Shown here: piece after piece, positions 57,212 through 64,000 of the stretch
How positions within the stretch are numbered: the stretch's first letter is position 1
How the letters are laid out: each line of letters begins with the position of its first letter
Source of the DNA: Candidatus Dadabacteria bacterium
GTDB lineage: Bacteria; Desulfobacterota_D; UBA1144; Nemesobacterales; Nemesobacteraceae
NCBI GenBank assembly: GCA_022826905.1
Contig: JAJDUA010000040.1
Location: forward strand, 1 to 64,000
Direction of reading: 5' to 3'
Length of the DNA stretch: 64,000 nt
Translations under genes and position numbers: made by a program
The notes under the pieces: model-generated
What the model saw: the letters and a program-made list of their open reading frames with translations, nothing else
Database searches by the model: none
What the model was told of the DNA's origin: nothing

Positions 57212-58123
57212 ATGAATATATTGCGTTTCGCGGTAATAACTGCGTTTTTTGCCGTCTTGCCGTTTTCTCATATCCCCGCTTTCGCCGCTTCTTACCAGAA
57301 GGTAAAAGTATTTGCCTGCGAACCGGAATGGGCGGCACTGGCCCAAGAAATCGGCGGTGACAAGGTGGAAGCGTTTTCAGCCACCTCGGCCACACAGAAT
57401 CCACACTACATAAGGGCACGCCCAAGCCTGATATCCAAAGTGCGCAAAGCCGATCTGCTGATCTGCTCGGGCGCAAGTCTTGAGGTAGGCTGGCTTCCGG
57501 TTCTGCTCAAGAAGGCAAGTTCTGATCTCCAGCCCGGCTCCCCCGGTTACCTTATGGCTGCAAATCTGGTCACCATGCTCGAAGTACCAGTTGTGGTCGA
57601 CCGCAGCATGGGAGATATACATCCGGAAGGCAATCCCCACTTGCACCTGAATCCGTACAACCTGATAATTGTAGGCGAAGTGCTTGCCGATCGCCTTTCG
57701 GAAATCGACCCTGGGACCGCCTCTTCTTACAAAAACCGATTCCAGGATTTTTCATCACGCATGCAAAAGGCCATCTCCCGGTGGGAATCCGAGGCCGCCG
57801 AGCTTAAAGGGAAGCAGGTGGTGGTTCATCACAAATCGTTTAGTTATCTGATTGACTGGCTCGGAATGAAAGGAGTGGGGGCGCTTGAACCGAAACCCGG
57901 AATTCCCCCCACAGCTTCTCACCTGAAGAATCTGCTGCAGCAGTTAAGAAACAGCCCGGCGGATGTGATTATCCGTACCCCTTACGATCCGGCTGGCGCG
58001 AGTGAATGGTTCTCGGAGAAAACCGGGACAAGGGCAGTCGTGCTTCCTTACACCATTGGCGGTGACAGTAAGAGCGGCGACCTGTTCGCGCTGTTTGACA
58101 GGATTATAGCTTTGTTAAAATAG
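57212..58123 (+). CDS. znuA: Zinc ABC transporter substrate-binding protein ZnuA type
   Basis: The 303-residue protein has the signal peptide MNILRFAVITAFFAVLPFSH and an A-1 type (cluster 9) binding fold. Typical parts are KVFACEPEWAALAQEIGGDK near residues 32-51, NPHYIRARPSLISKVRKADL near 68 with a metal His, GNPHLHLNPYNLIIVGEVLA near 138 with two His, and VVHHKSFSYLIDWLGMKGVG near 205 with another. It lacks the long His-rich loop of E. coli ZnuA; the separate small His/Cys protein may stand in for it. znuB follows after 7 bp. Confidence 0.92.
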   Translation: MNILRFAVITAFFAVLPFSHIPAFAASYQKVKVFACEPEWAALAQEIGGDKVEAFSATSATQNPHYIRARPSLISKVRKADLLICSGASLEVGWLPVLLKKASSDLQPGSPGYLMAANLVTMLEVPVVVDRSMGDIHPEGNPHLHLNPYNLIIVGEVLADRLSEIDPGTASSYKNRFQDFSSRMQKAISRWESEAAELKGKQVVVHHKSFSYLIDWLGMKGVGALEPKPGIPPTASHLKNLLQQLRNSPADVIIRTPYDPAGASEWFSEKTGTRAVVLPYTIGGDSKSGDLFALFDRIIALLK

Positions 58124-58130
58124 ACATATA

Positions 58131-58892
58131 ATGTTAAGTGGTGAACTTCTGGAAATCATCGGGCCGGCAGTGGCTGCCGGCCTCATGATTGCGCTTACCC
58201 ACGCTCCCTTGGGCATCGAGGTGCTGCGCCGCGGCATCATCTTTATTGATCTTGCGGTGGCGCAGATTGCGGGACTCGGGCTTGTGGTCGGCAACATGTT
58301 TATCCATGATCCTTCTCCGTTGCTGATCCAGTTCATGGCTCTTAGCTGCGCGGTCGCGGCAGGGCTGTTTTTCCGCAAGGTGGAAACGGCGATGCCCGAG
58401 CGACAGGAAGCGGTCATAGGGTGCACTTTCGTACTTGCCGCATCGCTAGCGCTTCTGCTGCTGGCCGACCACCCCCACGGCGGAGAAGAGGTAAAGCACC
58501 TGCTTTCGGGACAGATGCTGTTTGTGACATGGACAGACGTGGCGAAACACTCGCCCATTTACGCGTTGATACTGCTGGTCTGGTTCTTCAGACCCGAGGT
58601 GCGGAACAACATTGGATTTTACCTGCTCTTCGCCCTTGCCATCACTTCATCGGTTCAGCTGGTCGGCGTCTATGTAGTCTTTGCGAGCCTCATACTGCCG
58701 GCTCTGGCCGCCGTACGCGTTAGACAGCCTCATCTTGTCGCATGGCTCTGCGGGGTGGTGGCGCTTCTGTCAGGCATCGCCTTCGCCGTAGCGTTCGATA
58801 TGCCCGCCGGACCGATTATTATCCTGTCATACACCGCGACGGCCCTGACTATACGAGGGGTCAGGATGGCAAACCGGGATCAGAAAACTTAG
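58131..58892 (+). CDS. znuB: Zinc ABC transporter permease ZnuB type
   Basis: The 253-residue protein has about seven helices of the ABC-3 family: LTHAPLGIEVLRRGIIFIDL near residues 22-41, AVAQIAGLGLVVGNMFIHDP near 42, the LLSGQMLFVTW stretch near 122, and VGVYVVFASLILPALAAVRV near 178. Metal is handed to it by ZnuA. The ATP-hydrolysing ZnuC is missing from this locus, which is unusual, so an ATPase from elsewhere must serve. The gene ends 89 bp before the AT-rich flavoprotein pair. Confidence 0.9.
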   Translation: MLSGELLEIIGPAVAAGLMIALTHAPLGIEVLRRGIIFIDLAVAQIAGLGLVVGNMFIHDPSPLLIQFMALSCAVAAGLFFRKVETAMPERQEAVIGCTFVLAASLALLLLADHPHGGEEVKHLLSGQMLFVTWTDVAKHSPIYALILLVWFFRPEVRNNIGFYLLFALAITSSVQLVGVYVVFASLILPALAAVRVRQPHLVAWLCGVVALLSGIAFAVAFDMPAGPIIILSYTATALTIRGVRMANRDQKT

Positions 58893-58981
58893 AGTTTGCT
58901 GTGCGCGCTCTGGCAAGCACTTTGTGAACCAATACGATGCTCTATATATTGTTAACCAAATCCTTATAGGAGGTCAGAGAG

Positions 58982-60100
58982 ATGAAGCGATTTGATGTTG
59001 TTGTGGTTGGGGCCGGTCCGGCAGGGATAGGGGTTACTTCCATACTTAAGGATTTGGGTATAAAGCGAATGATTATTCTTGAGAGAGAAGAAGTCGGCGC
59101 GTCTTTCGATAAATGGCCGAAGGAAATGCAACTCATAACCCCTTCATTTACAACTAACTTTTATGGTCATCTTGACCTTAATGCGGTTATATCCGGGACT
59201 TCACCAGCATATATGCTTCGAAAGGAACACCCTACCGGCAAGGAGTATGCGCGGTATTTAAGAGACGTATCAGAATATTTTGATTTGCCGGTTGTTGAAC
59301 ATGTAAATGTAGAGAAGGTGATTCGCTCTAAAGGCTCTTTTAAGATTCATATTACTGAAGGAAAGCCGCTAGAGTCTCGCTTTTTGATTTGGGCGGGCGG
59401 AGAATTTCAGTATCCGAATACAAATTCTGTTCCAGGTGCTGAATTGTGTCTGCATAACAGCCGAGTGAAAAGCTGGGAACATGTTAAAGGCGATGAAATT
59501 TATATTATCGGCGGTTACGAGAGCGGCATTGATGCAGCCATCCATTTAAGCCGATTGGGCAAGAAGGTTCGTGTATTAGACCGCGATGGGCGTTGGAGTA
59601 AACAAACAACTGACCCGAGTGAAAACCTGTCGCCTTTTACGTTGGAGAGGTTGAGGCAAGAAATAATTTACAACAGGATTGAGCTTGTTAGTGAATCCAC
59701 GGTCAGGGAAATAAGGTTGGAGCAGGACAAGTATCTGATTTATGTCAGAGGCAAATCATCACCTTATCAAAGTGCCACACCACCCATTTTGGCGACAGGA
59801 TTTAAAAGTAGTTTGGTGCTCATTAAAGAGTTGTTTGATTGGGAGAAGGATAAAGATTATTGTTTGCTGAATGAGCATGATGAATCAACCAAAACTCCCG
59901 GATTGTTTCTCGTTGGCCCACAAGTTCGTCATGACGATCTTTCTTTTTGCTTTATTTATAAGTACCGGCAGAGGTTTGGTGTTGTCGCTAATGCGATTGG
60001 AAAACGATTGAGCATGGATACAACACTGCTTGAGTCATATCGTAATGAAGGTCTCTACCTGGATGATCTGAGCTGCTGCGGAGAAGAGTGTGTTTGCTGA
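58982..60100 (+). CDS. FAD/NAD(P)-binding oxidoreductase (thioredoxin-reductase-like) with Cys-rich tail
   Basis: The 372-residue protein has FAD-binding GAGPAGIGVTSILKDLG near residues 11-27 and a second nucleotide fold, IYIIGGYESGIDAAIHLSRL near 176-195. It resembles YpdA/bacillithiol-disulfide-reductase-like enzymes, but lacks an obvious CxxC redox pair in the core. The C-terminus is SCCGEECVC, five cysteines in nine residues, which may form a redox or metal site. The gene is AT-rich compared with the zinc genes, with a strong AGGAGG site. It overlaps a small membrane protein gene by TGATG. The role is unknown. Confidence 0.82.
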   Translation: MKRFDVVVVGAGPAGIGVTSILKDLGIKRMIILEREEVGASFDKWPKEMQLITPSFTTNFYGHLDLNAVISGTSPAYMLRKEHPTGKEYARYLRDVSEYFDLPVVEHVNVEKVIRSKGSFKIHITEGKPLESRFLIWAGGEFQYPNTNSVPGAELCLHNSRVKSWEHVKGDEIYIIGGYESGIDAAIHLSRLGKKVRVLDRDGRWSKQTTDPSENLSPFTLERLRQEIIYNRIELVSESTVREIRLEQDKYLIYVRGKSSPYQSATPPILATGFKSSLVLIKELFDWEKDKDYCLLNEHDESTKTPGLFLVGPQVRHDDLSFCFIYKYRQRFGVVANAIGKRLSMDTTLLESYRNEGLYLDDLSCCGEECVC

Positions 60101-60288
60101 TGCAAGAAGAATTAGTTCAGAAAAAAGTTAAGGCAAATATGAGCATACAATTGTTATGCCAATTGATTGCCAGTTTGTCTTGGTTCGCTTCCGTTATTGT
60201 TTACGGATCTTTTGAGCTGGGTGATTGCCTGCAATTGTTAGCTGCATCCGCATGGACTGCGTCTAATATTATGGGAATTATCTCATAA
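60100..60288 (+). CDS. Small membrane protein coupled to the flavoprotein
   Basis: The 62-residue protein has a charged start (MQEELVQKKVKANMSIQLLC) and about two short hydrophobic stretches (QLIASLSWFASVIVYGSF and LLAASAWTASNIMGI). The start ATG overlaps the stop of the flavoprotein (TGATG), so it is surely translated with it. I recognise no family. It could anchor the flavoprotein to the membrane or carry its electron acceptor. Confidence 0.62.
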   Translation: MQEELVQKKVKANMSIQLLCQLIASLSWFASVIVYGSFELGDCLQLLAASAWTASNIMGIIS

Positions 60289-60307
60289 GCCAGAGAGATG
60301 GAAACAG

Positions 60308-60463
60308 AAGGCCAGTGTCAGCAGAAGGGCTTCTGGCGAATACGATGCCTTTAAGTTTGGAACTCTTGAACAAAGACGCCGGTTGATGAACTTCGTATTT
60401 TCGGACATGGAGCTAAAGAGATTAACCCTTTGTTATACCTCGCCCCTTGAAAAAACTGTTTGA
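60308..60463 (+). pseudogene. Possible remnant of a serine-recombinase C-terminus
   Basis: An open frame without a start codon of its own codes for about 51 residues. The part FKFGTLEQRRRLMNFVFSDM is followed by ELKRLTLCYTSPLEKTV and stop. This looks like the last helices of large serine recombinases, in which an E-x-(K/R)-R motif precedes a strand pair and a final K-P-F-like turn. It lies between the AT-rich gene pair and tRNA-Arg, a common landing site. The match is by eye only. Confidence 0.38.
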
Positions 60464-60494
60464 TAGGTTCGTAAGTGCGTCTAATATTGAAGAA

Positions 60495-60571
60495 TGGCGC
60501 GCCCGGAGGGATTCGAACCCCCAACCTCTTGATCCGTAGTCAAGCGCTCTGTCCAGTTGGGCTACGGGCGC
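60495..60571 (-). tRNA. tRNA-Arg (anticodon ACG)
   Basis: A full cloverleaf of 77 nt with encoded CCA on the minus strand. The acceptor GCGCCCG pairs with CGGGCGC. The anticodon loop CTACGGA between CTTGA and TCAAG gives anticodon ACG, which is read as inosine-CG. The T arm is GGGGGTTCGAATCCCTC-like, with the TTCGAAT core. Confidence 0.97.
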
Positions 60572-60640
60572 GGAAAAGCAACGCTTCCTAATGGTTCCTG
60601 AGCTAGGTGGCGCAGTCAACCCGGAAAACGGCAGGAAGAA

Positions 60641-60668
60641 TTAACAATACGGATTTCTGTATTATAAT
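60641..60668 (+). promoter_or_regulatory. Promoter of the heme-oxygenase-fold gene
   Basis: TTAACA at 60641-60646 and a perfect TATAAT at 60663-60668 are 16 bp apart, 32 bases before the ATG at 60701. Confidence 0.6.
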
Positions 60669-60700
60669 AGTCGTTCTGAATTTTATTCTGGGAAAAACTA

Positions 60701-61321
60701 ATGGAAGAGCTTGAATCGCTTCTTGACATCGAAGTCGAAACCTATCTTCGCAGGGTGAAAGACAAAGAGGAGATAAAGGATCTTGTTTCAGGGAACCTCT
60801 CCCGGGAAACCTATGCAAGATTCCTGTTCACTTTTTATATAATCGAATTTCTGAGTCAGAGAGCAGTCAACATGGCAAGCATAAACACTAAAGACTCCAA
60901 TCCCTACCTAAGCAAAAGGTTTCATTCCTGCGCACAGGGAGAACTCGGACACGCCGAGATTGCCCTTCGTGATCTAAAGGATCTCGGAGAAAAGGAGATC
61001 AACCCTTTCTGCCTGGAGATCGTAAGGGAATACGACGAGTTCCTCCAGAACGCCGCCGAGCAGTTTCCTCTCGCAATACTCGGACATTCCTATCTGTTTG
61101 AAAACGTATCGGGGCTTCTTTTCCCCGAACTAGAGACAGTTCCCGACCCTTCAACGTTCATAGAGGTCCACGCCAAGGAAGATCCCGCGCACTCCCTGGC
61201 GATAAAGAAAACGGTAAGGAGAATCGAAAAAGATCTCGGCAAAGAAAAGATCGAAAAAATAGTCCAGTTCAGCAGGGAAAGCGGAGACTACCTGATGCGG
61301 CTATTTGACTCCCTCGCTTAA
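60701..61321 (+). CDS. Iron-containing redox enzyme family protein (heme-oxygenase-like fold)
   Basis: The 206-residue helical protein resembles the PqqC/TenA/CADD group. It shows NLSRETYARFLFTFYIIEFL near residues 32-51, HSCAQGELGHAEIALRDLKD near 75-94 with Glu and His as metal ligands, and EVHAKEDPAHSLAIKKTVRR near 155-174 with further Glu, Asp and His. Such a diiron set (HDO type) is seen in CADD-like oxygenases; others of this fold act on cofactors or thiamine. The exact reaction is unknown. It overlaps the convergent tag gene by 21 bp. Confidence 0.78.
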   Translation: MEELESLLDIEVETYLRRVKDKEEIKDLVSGNLSRETYARFLFTFYIIEFLSQRAVNMASINTKDSNPYLSKRFHSCAQGELGHAEIALRDLKDLGEKEINPFCLEIVREYDEFLQNAAEQFPLAILGHSYLFENVSGLLFPELETVPDPSTFIEVHAKEDPAHSLAIKKTVRRIEKDLGKEKIEKIVQFSRESGDYLMRLFDSLA

Positions 61322-61882
61322 ACCCAGAATCTCTTCGTAGCGAAAACACGAGACCAGATGATCGTTCACCACCCCCGTCGCCTGAAGATGGGAATAGACG
61401 ATAGTGGGACCCATGAAGCGGAAGCCTCGTTTCTTAAGATCGCGACTGACCGTCACTGAAAGTTCCGTCGAGGCCGGTATTTCCGACAATTCCTCCCAGG
61501 CGTTCGTAACCGGAACTCCGCCGGTAAATCCCCACAGGTAATCAGAGAAGCTTCCGAACTCATCCCGTATCTCAAGGAACCGCACGGCGTTGTTTATAGA
61601 AGCCTCTATTTTCTTTCGGTTGCGTATTATTCCGCTGTCCGACATGAGCTCCTGTATCTTTTCCTCTTCGTAGCGGGCAACTTTTTCTGGATCGAACCCG
61701 TCGTAAAGGCGCCTGTAGTTCTCCCTTTTGCGAAGAACCGTAAGCCAGCTTAGCCCTGCCTGGGCGGACTCGAGGACCAGAAACTCAAACTGCTTTTCGT
61801 CGGAGAAAACGGGAACTCCCCACTCGTTGTCGTGGTAAGCTCTCTCAATATCGGTTTTCTCGCACCAAGGACATCTTCGCAT
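61301..61882 (-). CDS. tag: DNA-3-methyladenine glycosylase I
   Basis: The 193-residue protein matches Tag: MRRCPWCEKTDIERAYHDNE at the start, with the first zinc Cys and a His, WGVPVFSDEKQFEFLVLESA near 21, and AGLSWLTVLRKRENYRRLYD near 42 with the catalytic-pocket Trp. Late zinc ligands lie in VNDHLVSCFRYEE near 171. It removes 3-methyladenine from alkylated DNA. It overlaps the end of the convergent heme-oxygenase-fold gene by 21 bp. Confidence 0.95.
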   Translation of the reverse strand: MRRCPWCEKTDIERAYHDNEWGVPVFSDEKQFEFLVLESAQAGLSWLTVLRKRENYRRLYDGFDPEKVARYEEEKIQELMSDSGIIRNRKKIEASINNAVRFLEIRDEFGSFSDYLWGFTGGVPVTNAWEELSEIPASTELSVTVSRDLKKRGFRFMGPTIVYSHLQATGVVNDHLVSCFRYEEILGLSEGVK

Positions 61883-61900
61883 TCCATCTACCTCTACGGT

Positions 61901-62932
61901 TCAAAGAAAAGCATTGAAGAGAAACCCGAAAAAAAACACTTGGGGAACAGCCACTACAGGGAGGAGCAGGGCCGTTTTTCTGCCTATGTTGGTCCAGAGA
62001 AGCCCGATCTCCGTATAGTCGGTCACAACCCCCGCCATCAAAAAGACGAATGGATTTCCGAATGCCTGAACCTTGTCGTAGATCTCAAACGCAATAACCG
62101 AACTTCCCTCGCTGCAGACCTCGATCACAGTGGCTCCCACAAGGGTGAGCAAAAGACCGCCGGCGTCCGGACCCAGATACCGCATGAAAAATTCCCCGGG
62201 CACGTATACGTCTACCAGGACCGCCGCTATAAGCCCGATTATAAGCCACCACAGAACCATGTTGGAAAGACTTAGACTTCCCCTGAGGACCCCCGGAACA
62301 CTTTCCCTCATGGAAAAACTTTTAATTTTCTCCCACTCGTATCCTTCCCCCGAGCCAGTGAAGTCGTTTTTCTCCACATAGCCGCCCCGCTCAAGTGCCT
62401 CGAAGATAAGGCCGGTAACAACAGCGATAAATCCCGCCGTGATTATGAACAGAACACCTTTCCACCCGAAAAAGCTTATTAGAAGAATGGTTACGGGAAA
62501 ATTAGCCCAGGGAGAAGCGAGCAGAAATGTTATCACAGCCGGGATGCTCGCCCCTTTTTTGTAGATCTGGATCGCTATGGCAAGTATTCCGTGGGAACAG
62601 GAAGACATTAGAAAACCTCCTGCAAGCGCGTAGAGAAGCGATGACTTGCCCGTTTTGCCAAGATATCTGTATATAAACCCCTGGGGAACGAAGTAATCTA
62701 TTGCCCCTCCCAGAAGAAAACCCAAAGCAAGCGGAATGGCGAGCAGTCGGAGATAGCCCAGAAGAGAAGCATTAAGGGCGGAGAGAGGCGGCAGGAAGGA
62801 AACGGCAATCAGGCACAGAAGCAACGCGAGAGAGATTTTAAGGTTTCGGCTGACTTGAAGCGGTTCCCCGGGAGAAGGAACATGGCAACATGAAGCCTGC
62901 TCGGTATCCGTGTTAGTTCCCGTATTTATCAC
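61901..62932 (-). CDS. UPF0718/YraQ-type permease (DUF318)
   Basis: The 343-residue protein has about eight helices and the DUF318 motifs: LGYLRLLAIPLALGFLLGGA near residues 54-73, LYALAGGFLMSSCSHGILAI near 100-119, ITFLLASPWANFPVTILLIS near 134-153, and VTDYTEIGLLWTNIG near 305. The conserved Cys in SSCSHG is present. Family members export metals or metalloids such as arsenic in some hosts, or act in thiol export; none is proved here. The start is GTG. A perfect 14-bp palindrome lies 38 bp upstream, in the divergent gap. Confidence 0.85.
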   Translation of the reverse strand: MINTGTNTDTEQASCCHVPSPGEPLQVSRNLKISLALLLCLIAVSFLPPLSALNASLLGYLRLLAIPLALGFLLGGAIDYFVPQGFIYRYLGKTGKSSLLYALAGGFLMSSCSHGILAIAIQIYKKGASIPAVITFLLASPWANFPVTILLISFFGWKGVLFIITAGFIAVVTGLIFEALERGGYVEKNDFTGSGEGYEWEKIKSFSMRESVPGVLRGSLSLSNMVLWWLIIGLIAAVLVDVYVPGEFFMRYLGPDAGGLLLTLVGATVIEVCSEGSSVIAFEIYDKVQAFGNPFVFLMAGVVTDYTEIGLLWTNIGRKTALLLPVVAVPQVFFFGFLFNAFL

Positions 62933-62969
62933 TGGACAACTCTCATTTATCCACTCTCACTCCCATACA

Positions 62970-62983
62970 GTATGATATCATAC
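62970..62983. promoter_or_regulatory. 14-bp perfect palindrome between divergent genes
   Basis: GTATGATATCATAC is fully symmetric and lies in the 105-bp gap between the permease (minus strand) and the lipoprotein gene (plus strand). It has the size and form of a dimeric repressor site of the ArsR, MarR or TetR type. Nothing shows which gene it controls. Confidence 0.5.
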
Positions 62984-63037
62984 ATTGGATAACACGGTTC
63001 CCGTTAATCCGAACTATATACCAGGAGGTTGTTCATC

Positions 63038-63682
63038 ATGTGGCTAAAAAATTCAGGCATTTTGTTTTTATCAGCAGCGTTACTGCTTATGGTTTCGTCT
63101 TGTGGAGGTGAAAAGAAGACAGAACCGATCAAGATGAGGGCATTTTTTCTCAGTATTGATGAGCAAGGTACGGTAGGGTGCGGATATGAGAACACCGACA
63201 TGTATCTAAAGGGAGATGCGTCTGCCGGAAAACTGGATTTGGAAATCATCTCCACGAGTCCTACTTTCCCCAACCTTAAATTCAGCTACAAGGGGACAAA
63301 GATCATCAAAGGCGAGGGTGAGCAGATCGAAGAGACCATTGTGGCATCCTATGTGACTGAAAGCGGCGATGGAAGCCGCACTGCCGGAACCTTTAATCTC
63401 CTTTCGAGGACCGATGATGAAATCGCTCCCGGGGCGACCATATTTACCGGTCACTGGGCCGGCAATGTCATCCGTCTCGAAGGCAACCCAATGGTCATGT
63501 GCCCGTACGTGCTTGTGCCGAGAGACACACTGGGTGTAGAGAGCTGCGGGAAGGACGTAACACAGATGTCCGCGGGACTCAGGAAATATTTTGCCGACAG
63601 CGCGGATAATCCGACCAAGGTTGAAGATTGCTACAGGCAGTTTGCCGATGAGGGGAAATTTTCCCCAACGGTATTTGAATAG
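63038..63682 (+). CDS. Lipoprotein of unknown function, tandem copy 1
   Basis: The 214-residue protein has a lipoprotein signal (MWLKNSGILFLSAALLLMVS then SC, with the acylated Cys near residue 22). The mature chain opens GGEKKTEPIKMRAFFLSIDE, and the motif VGCGYENTDMYLKGD follows near residue 48. Later cysteines (VMCPYVL, ESCGKD, EDCYRQF) suggest two or three disulfide bonds. No family is recognised. The start at 63038 is supported by AGGAGG at 63023-63028; a TTG at 63029 is rejected. A paralogue starts at 63832. Confidence 0.75.
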   Translation: MWLKNSGILFLSAALLLMVSSCGGEKKTEPIKMRAFFLSIDEQGTVGCGYENTDMYLKGDASAGKLDLEIISTSPTFPNLKFSYKGTKIIKGEGEQIEETIVASYVTESGDGSRTAGTFNLLSRTDDEIAPGATIFTGHWAGNVIRLEGNPMVMCPYVLVPRDTLGVESCGKDVTQMSAGLRKYFADSADNPTKVEDCYRQFADEGKFSPTVFE

Positions 63683-63831
63683 TAAGATTGTCACAGGCAT
63701 CGCGCTGCGGTCAGTCTTGGGGAAAAGGAAACGCTGGCTTATAAAAGACAGCACTTCAAATGCGCCGTGAGCGGTCTCTGTGCCGCCTGAATATTCGAGG
63801 AACTATATACGCTCTAAGGAGGTTGTTCATC

Positions 63832-64000
63832 ATGCAGTCAAAAAATTTCGGAGCTTTGCTTTTATCAGCGGTGTTCTGCATCGCGGGACTATTTCTGCTT
63901 TCATCCTGTGAAGATGTTGATGAAGCGGAACCGATGGAAATGAGAGGTTTCTTTCTCAGCATTAATGAGGAAGATGAAGTAGACTGCGGTTACGAGGATG
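63832..64000 (+). CDS. Lipoprotein of unknown function, tandem copy 2 (cut by window end)
   Basis: The first 56 codons of a second lipoprotein are visible. The signal part (MQSKNFGALLLSAVFCIAGL) ends in LLSSC, and the mature start includes EPMEMRGFFLSINEEDEVDC, then GYED. It aligns with the protein at 63038 (EPIKMRAFFLSIDE, GCGYEN). The leader DNA is shared too: GAACTATATA and AAGGAGGTTGTTCATC or CAGGAGGTTGTTCATC precede both. The gene is incomplete only because the window ends. Confidence 0.75.
   Translation, partial: MQSKNFGALLLSAVFCIAGLFLLSSCEDVDEAEPMEMRGFFLSINEEDEVDCGYED

Larger units (their letters stand above)
56783..57292 (+). repeat. Zinc-leader cassette, copy 2 (paired with 54702-55213)
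   Basis: This is the second copy of the leader block, in front of znuA. The small-protein part differs at a few codons, the intergenic hairpin is a clean GCAC-loop stem (CCCGCAC and GTGCGGG, around 57159-57175), and the last 124 bp are identical to copy 1. Confidence 0.85.

Noticed and set aside
58893-58981. A second copy of the tRNA-Arg 3' end, expected if an island had entered there
   Set aside because: No match to the tRNA-Arg 3' sequence was found left of the AT-rich gene pair, so a classic tRNA-site integration is not shown.

Overview
The window is a stretch of bacterial chromosome from a Gram-negative organism. It encodes outer-membrane barrels, lipoproteins, a TonB-type protein and periplasmic c-type cytochromes. 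GC looks close to 50 percent. TTG and GTG starts are frequent, and several genes have no clear Shine-Dalgarno site. I cannot assign a taxon from sequence alone. Alternative complex III, a GldC-family protein and an SRP RNA-dnaX-ybaB-recR block would suit a deep-branching lineage such as candidate phylum Dadabacteria, but that is a guess. No phage module, CRISPR array or rRNA was seen.

Layout. 1-2653: the 5' end of an IS21-type element that has cut off a cupin gene, then a hipBA toxin-antitoxin pair with its own repeated operator. 2805-5552: SRP RNA, dnaX, ybaB, recR. 5562-9600: cstA, an ABC-F ATPase and a decayed PIN/Phd module. 9756-14621: a COG3146 acyltransferase, clpS-clpA and a double-hotdog thioesterase. 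14698-22736: a DUF262/DUF1524 protein, murI, etfBA, an orphan peptide-type binding protein and an AAA/DUF4143 ATPase. 22956-30646: an RpiB-like protein, asd, a PH/zinc-ribbon protein, dapA, rnhB, a MerR regulator, two tRNA-Pro genes, surE, a YqaA-type protein, an NAD-isocitrate-dehydrogenase-like protein and a TonB-like protein. 30657-33526: purM, a cyclophilin and a luciferase-like oxidoreductase. 33607-35499: a four-gene metal-handling cluster (Cys/His-rich secreted protein, barrel, HMA domain, MerT-like protein). 35567-43941: an orphan antitoxin, gldC and the complete actABCDEF operon for alternative complex III, with a strong promoter. 44106-51353: bioD, a peroxiredoxin cluster (two bcp copies and tpx), trpC, trpD, nusB, ribH and ribBA.

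51433-54540: trpS, separated from ribBA by an inserted AlbA_2/HATPase gene. A second copy of the trpS 3' end lies on the far side of the insert. 54702-58892: a zinc locus. A leader cassette (Fur/Zur-like box, small secreted HxHEG...CxxC protein, signal peptide) occurs twice, once in front of a His/Asp-rich outer-membrane barrel and once in front of ZnuA. ZnuB follows, and no ZnuC is present. 58982-60571: an AT-rich flavoprotein/mini-membrane-protein pair and a serine-recombinase-like relic beside tRNA-Arg. 60701-64000: a heme-oxygenase-fold protein, tag, a UPF0718-type permease and two tandem paralogous lipoproteins, the second cut by the window edge.

The most unusual points are the duplicated zinc-leader cassette, the insertion at the trpS 3' end, a RibBA whose RibA half has lost zinc and catalytic residues, a merR gene that looks leaderless, and the tRNA-Pro duplication that carries a merR scrap.
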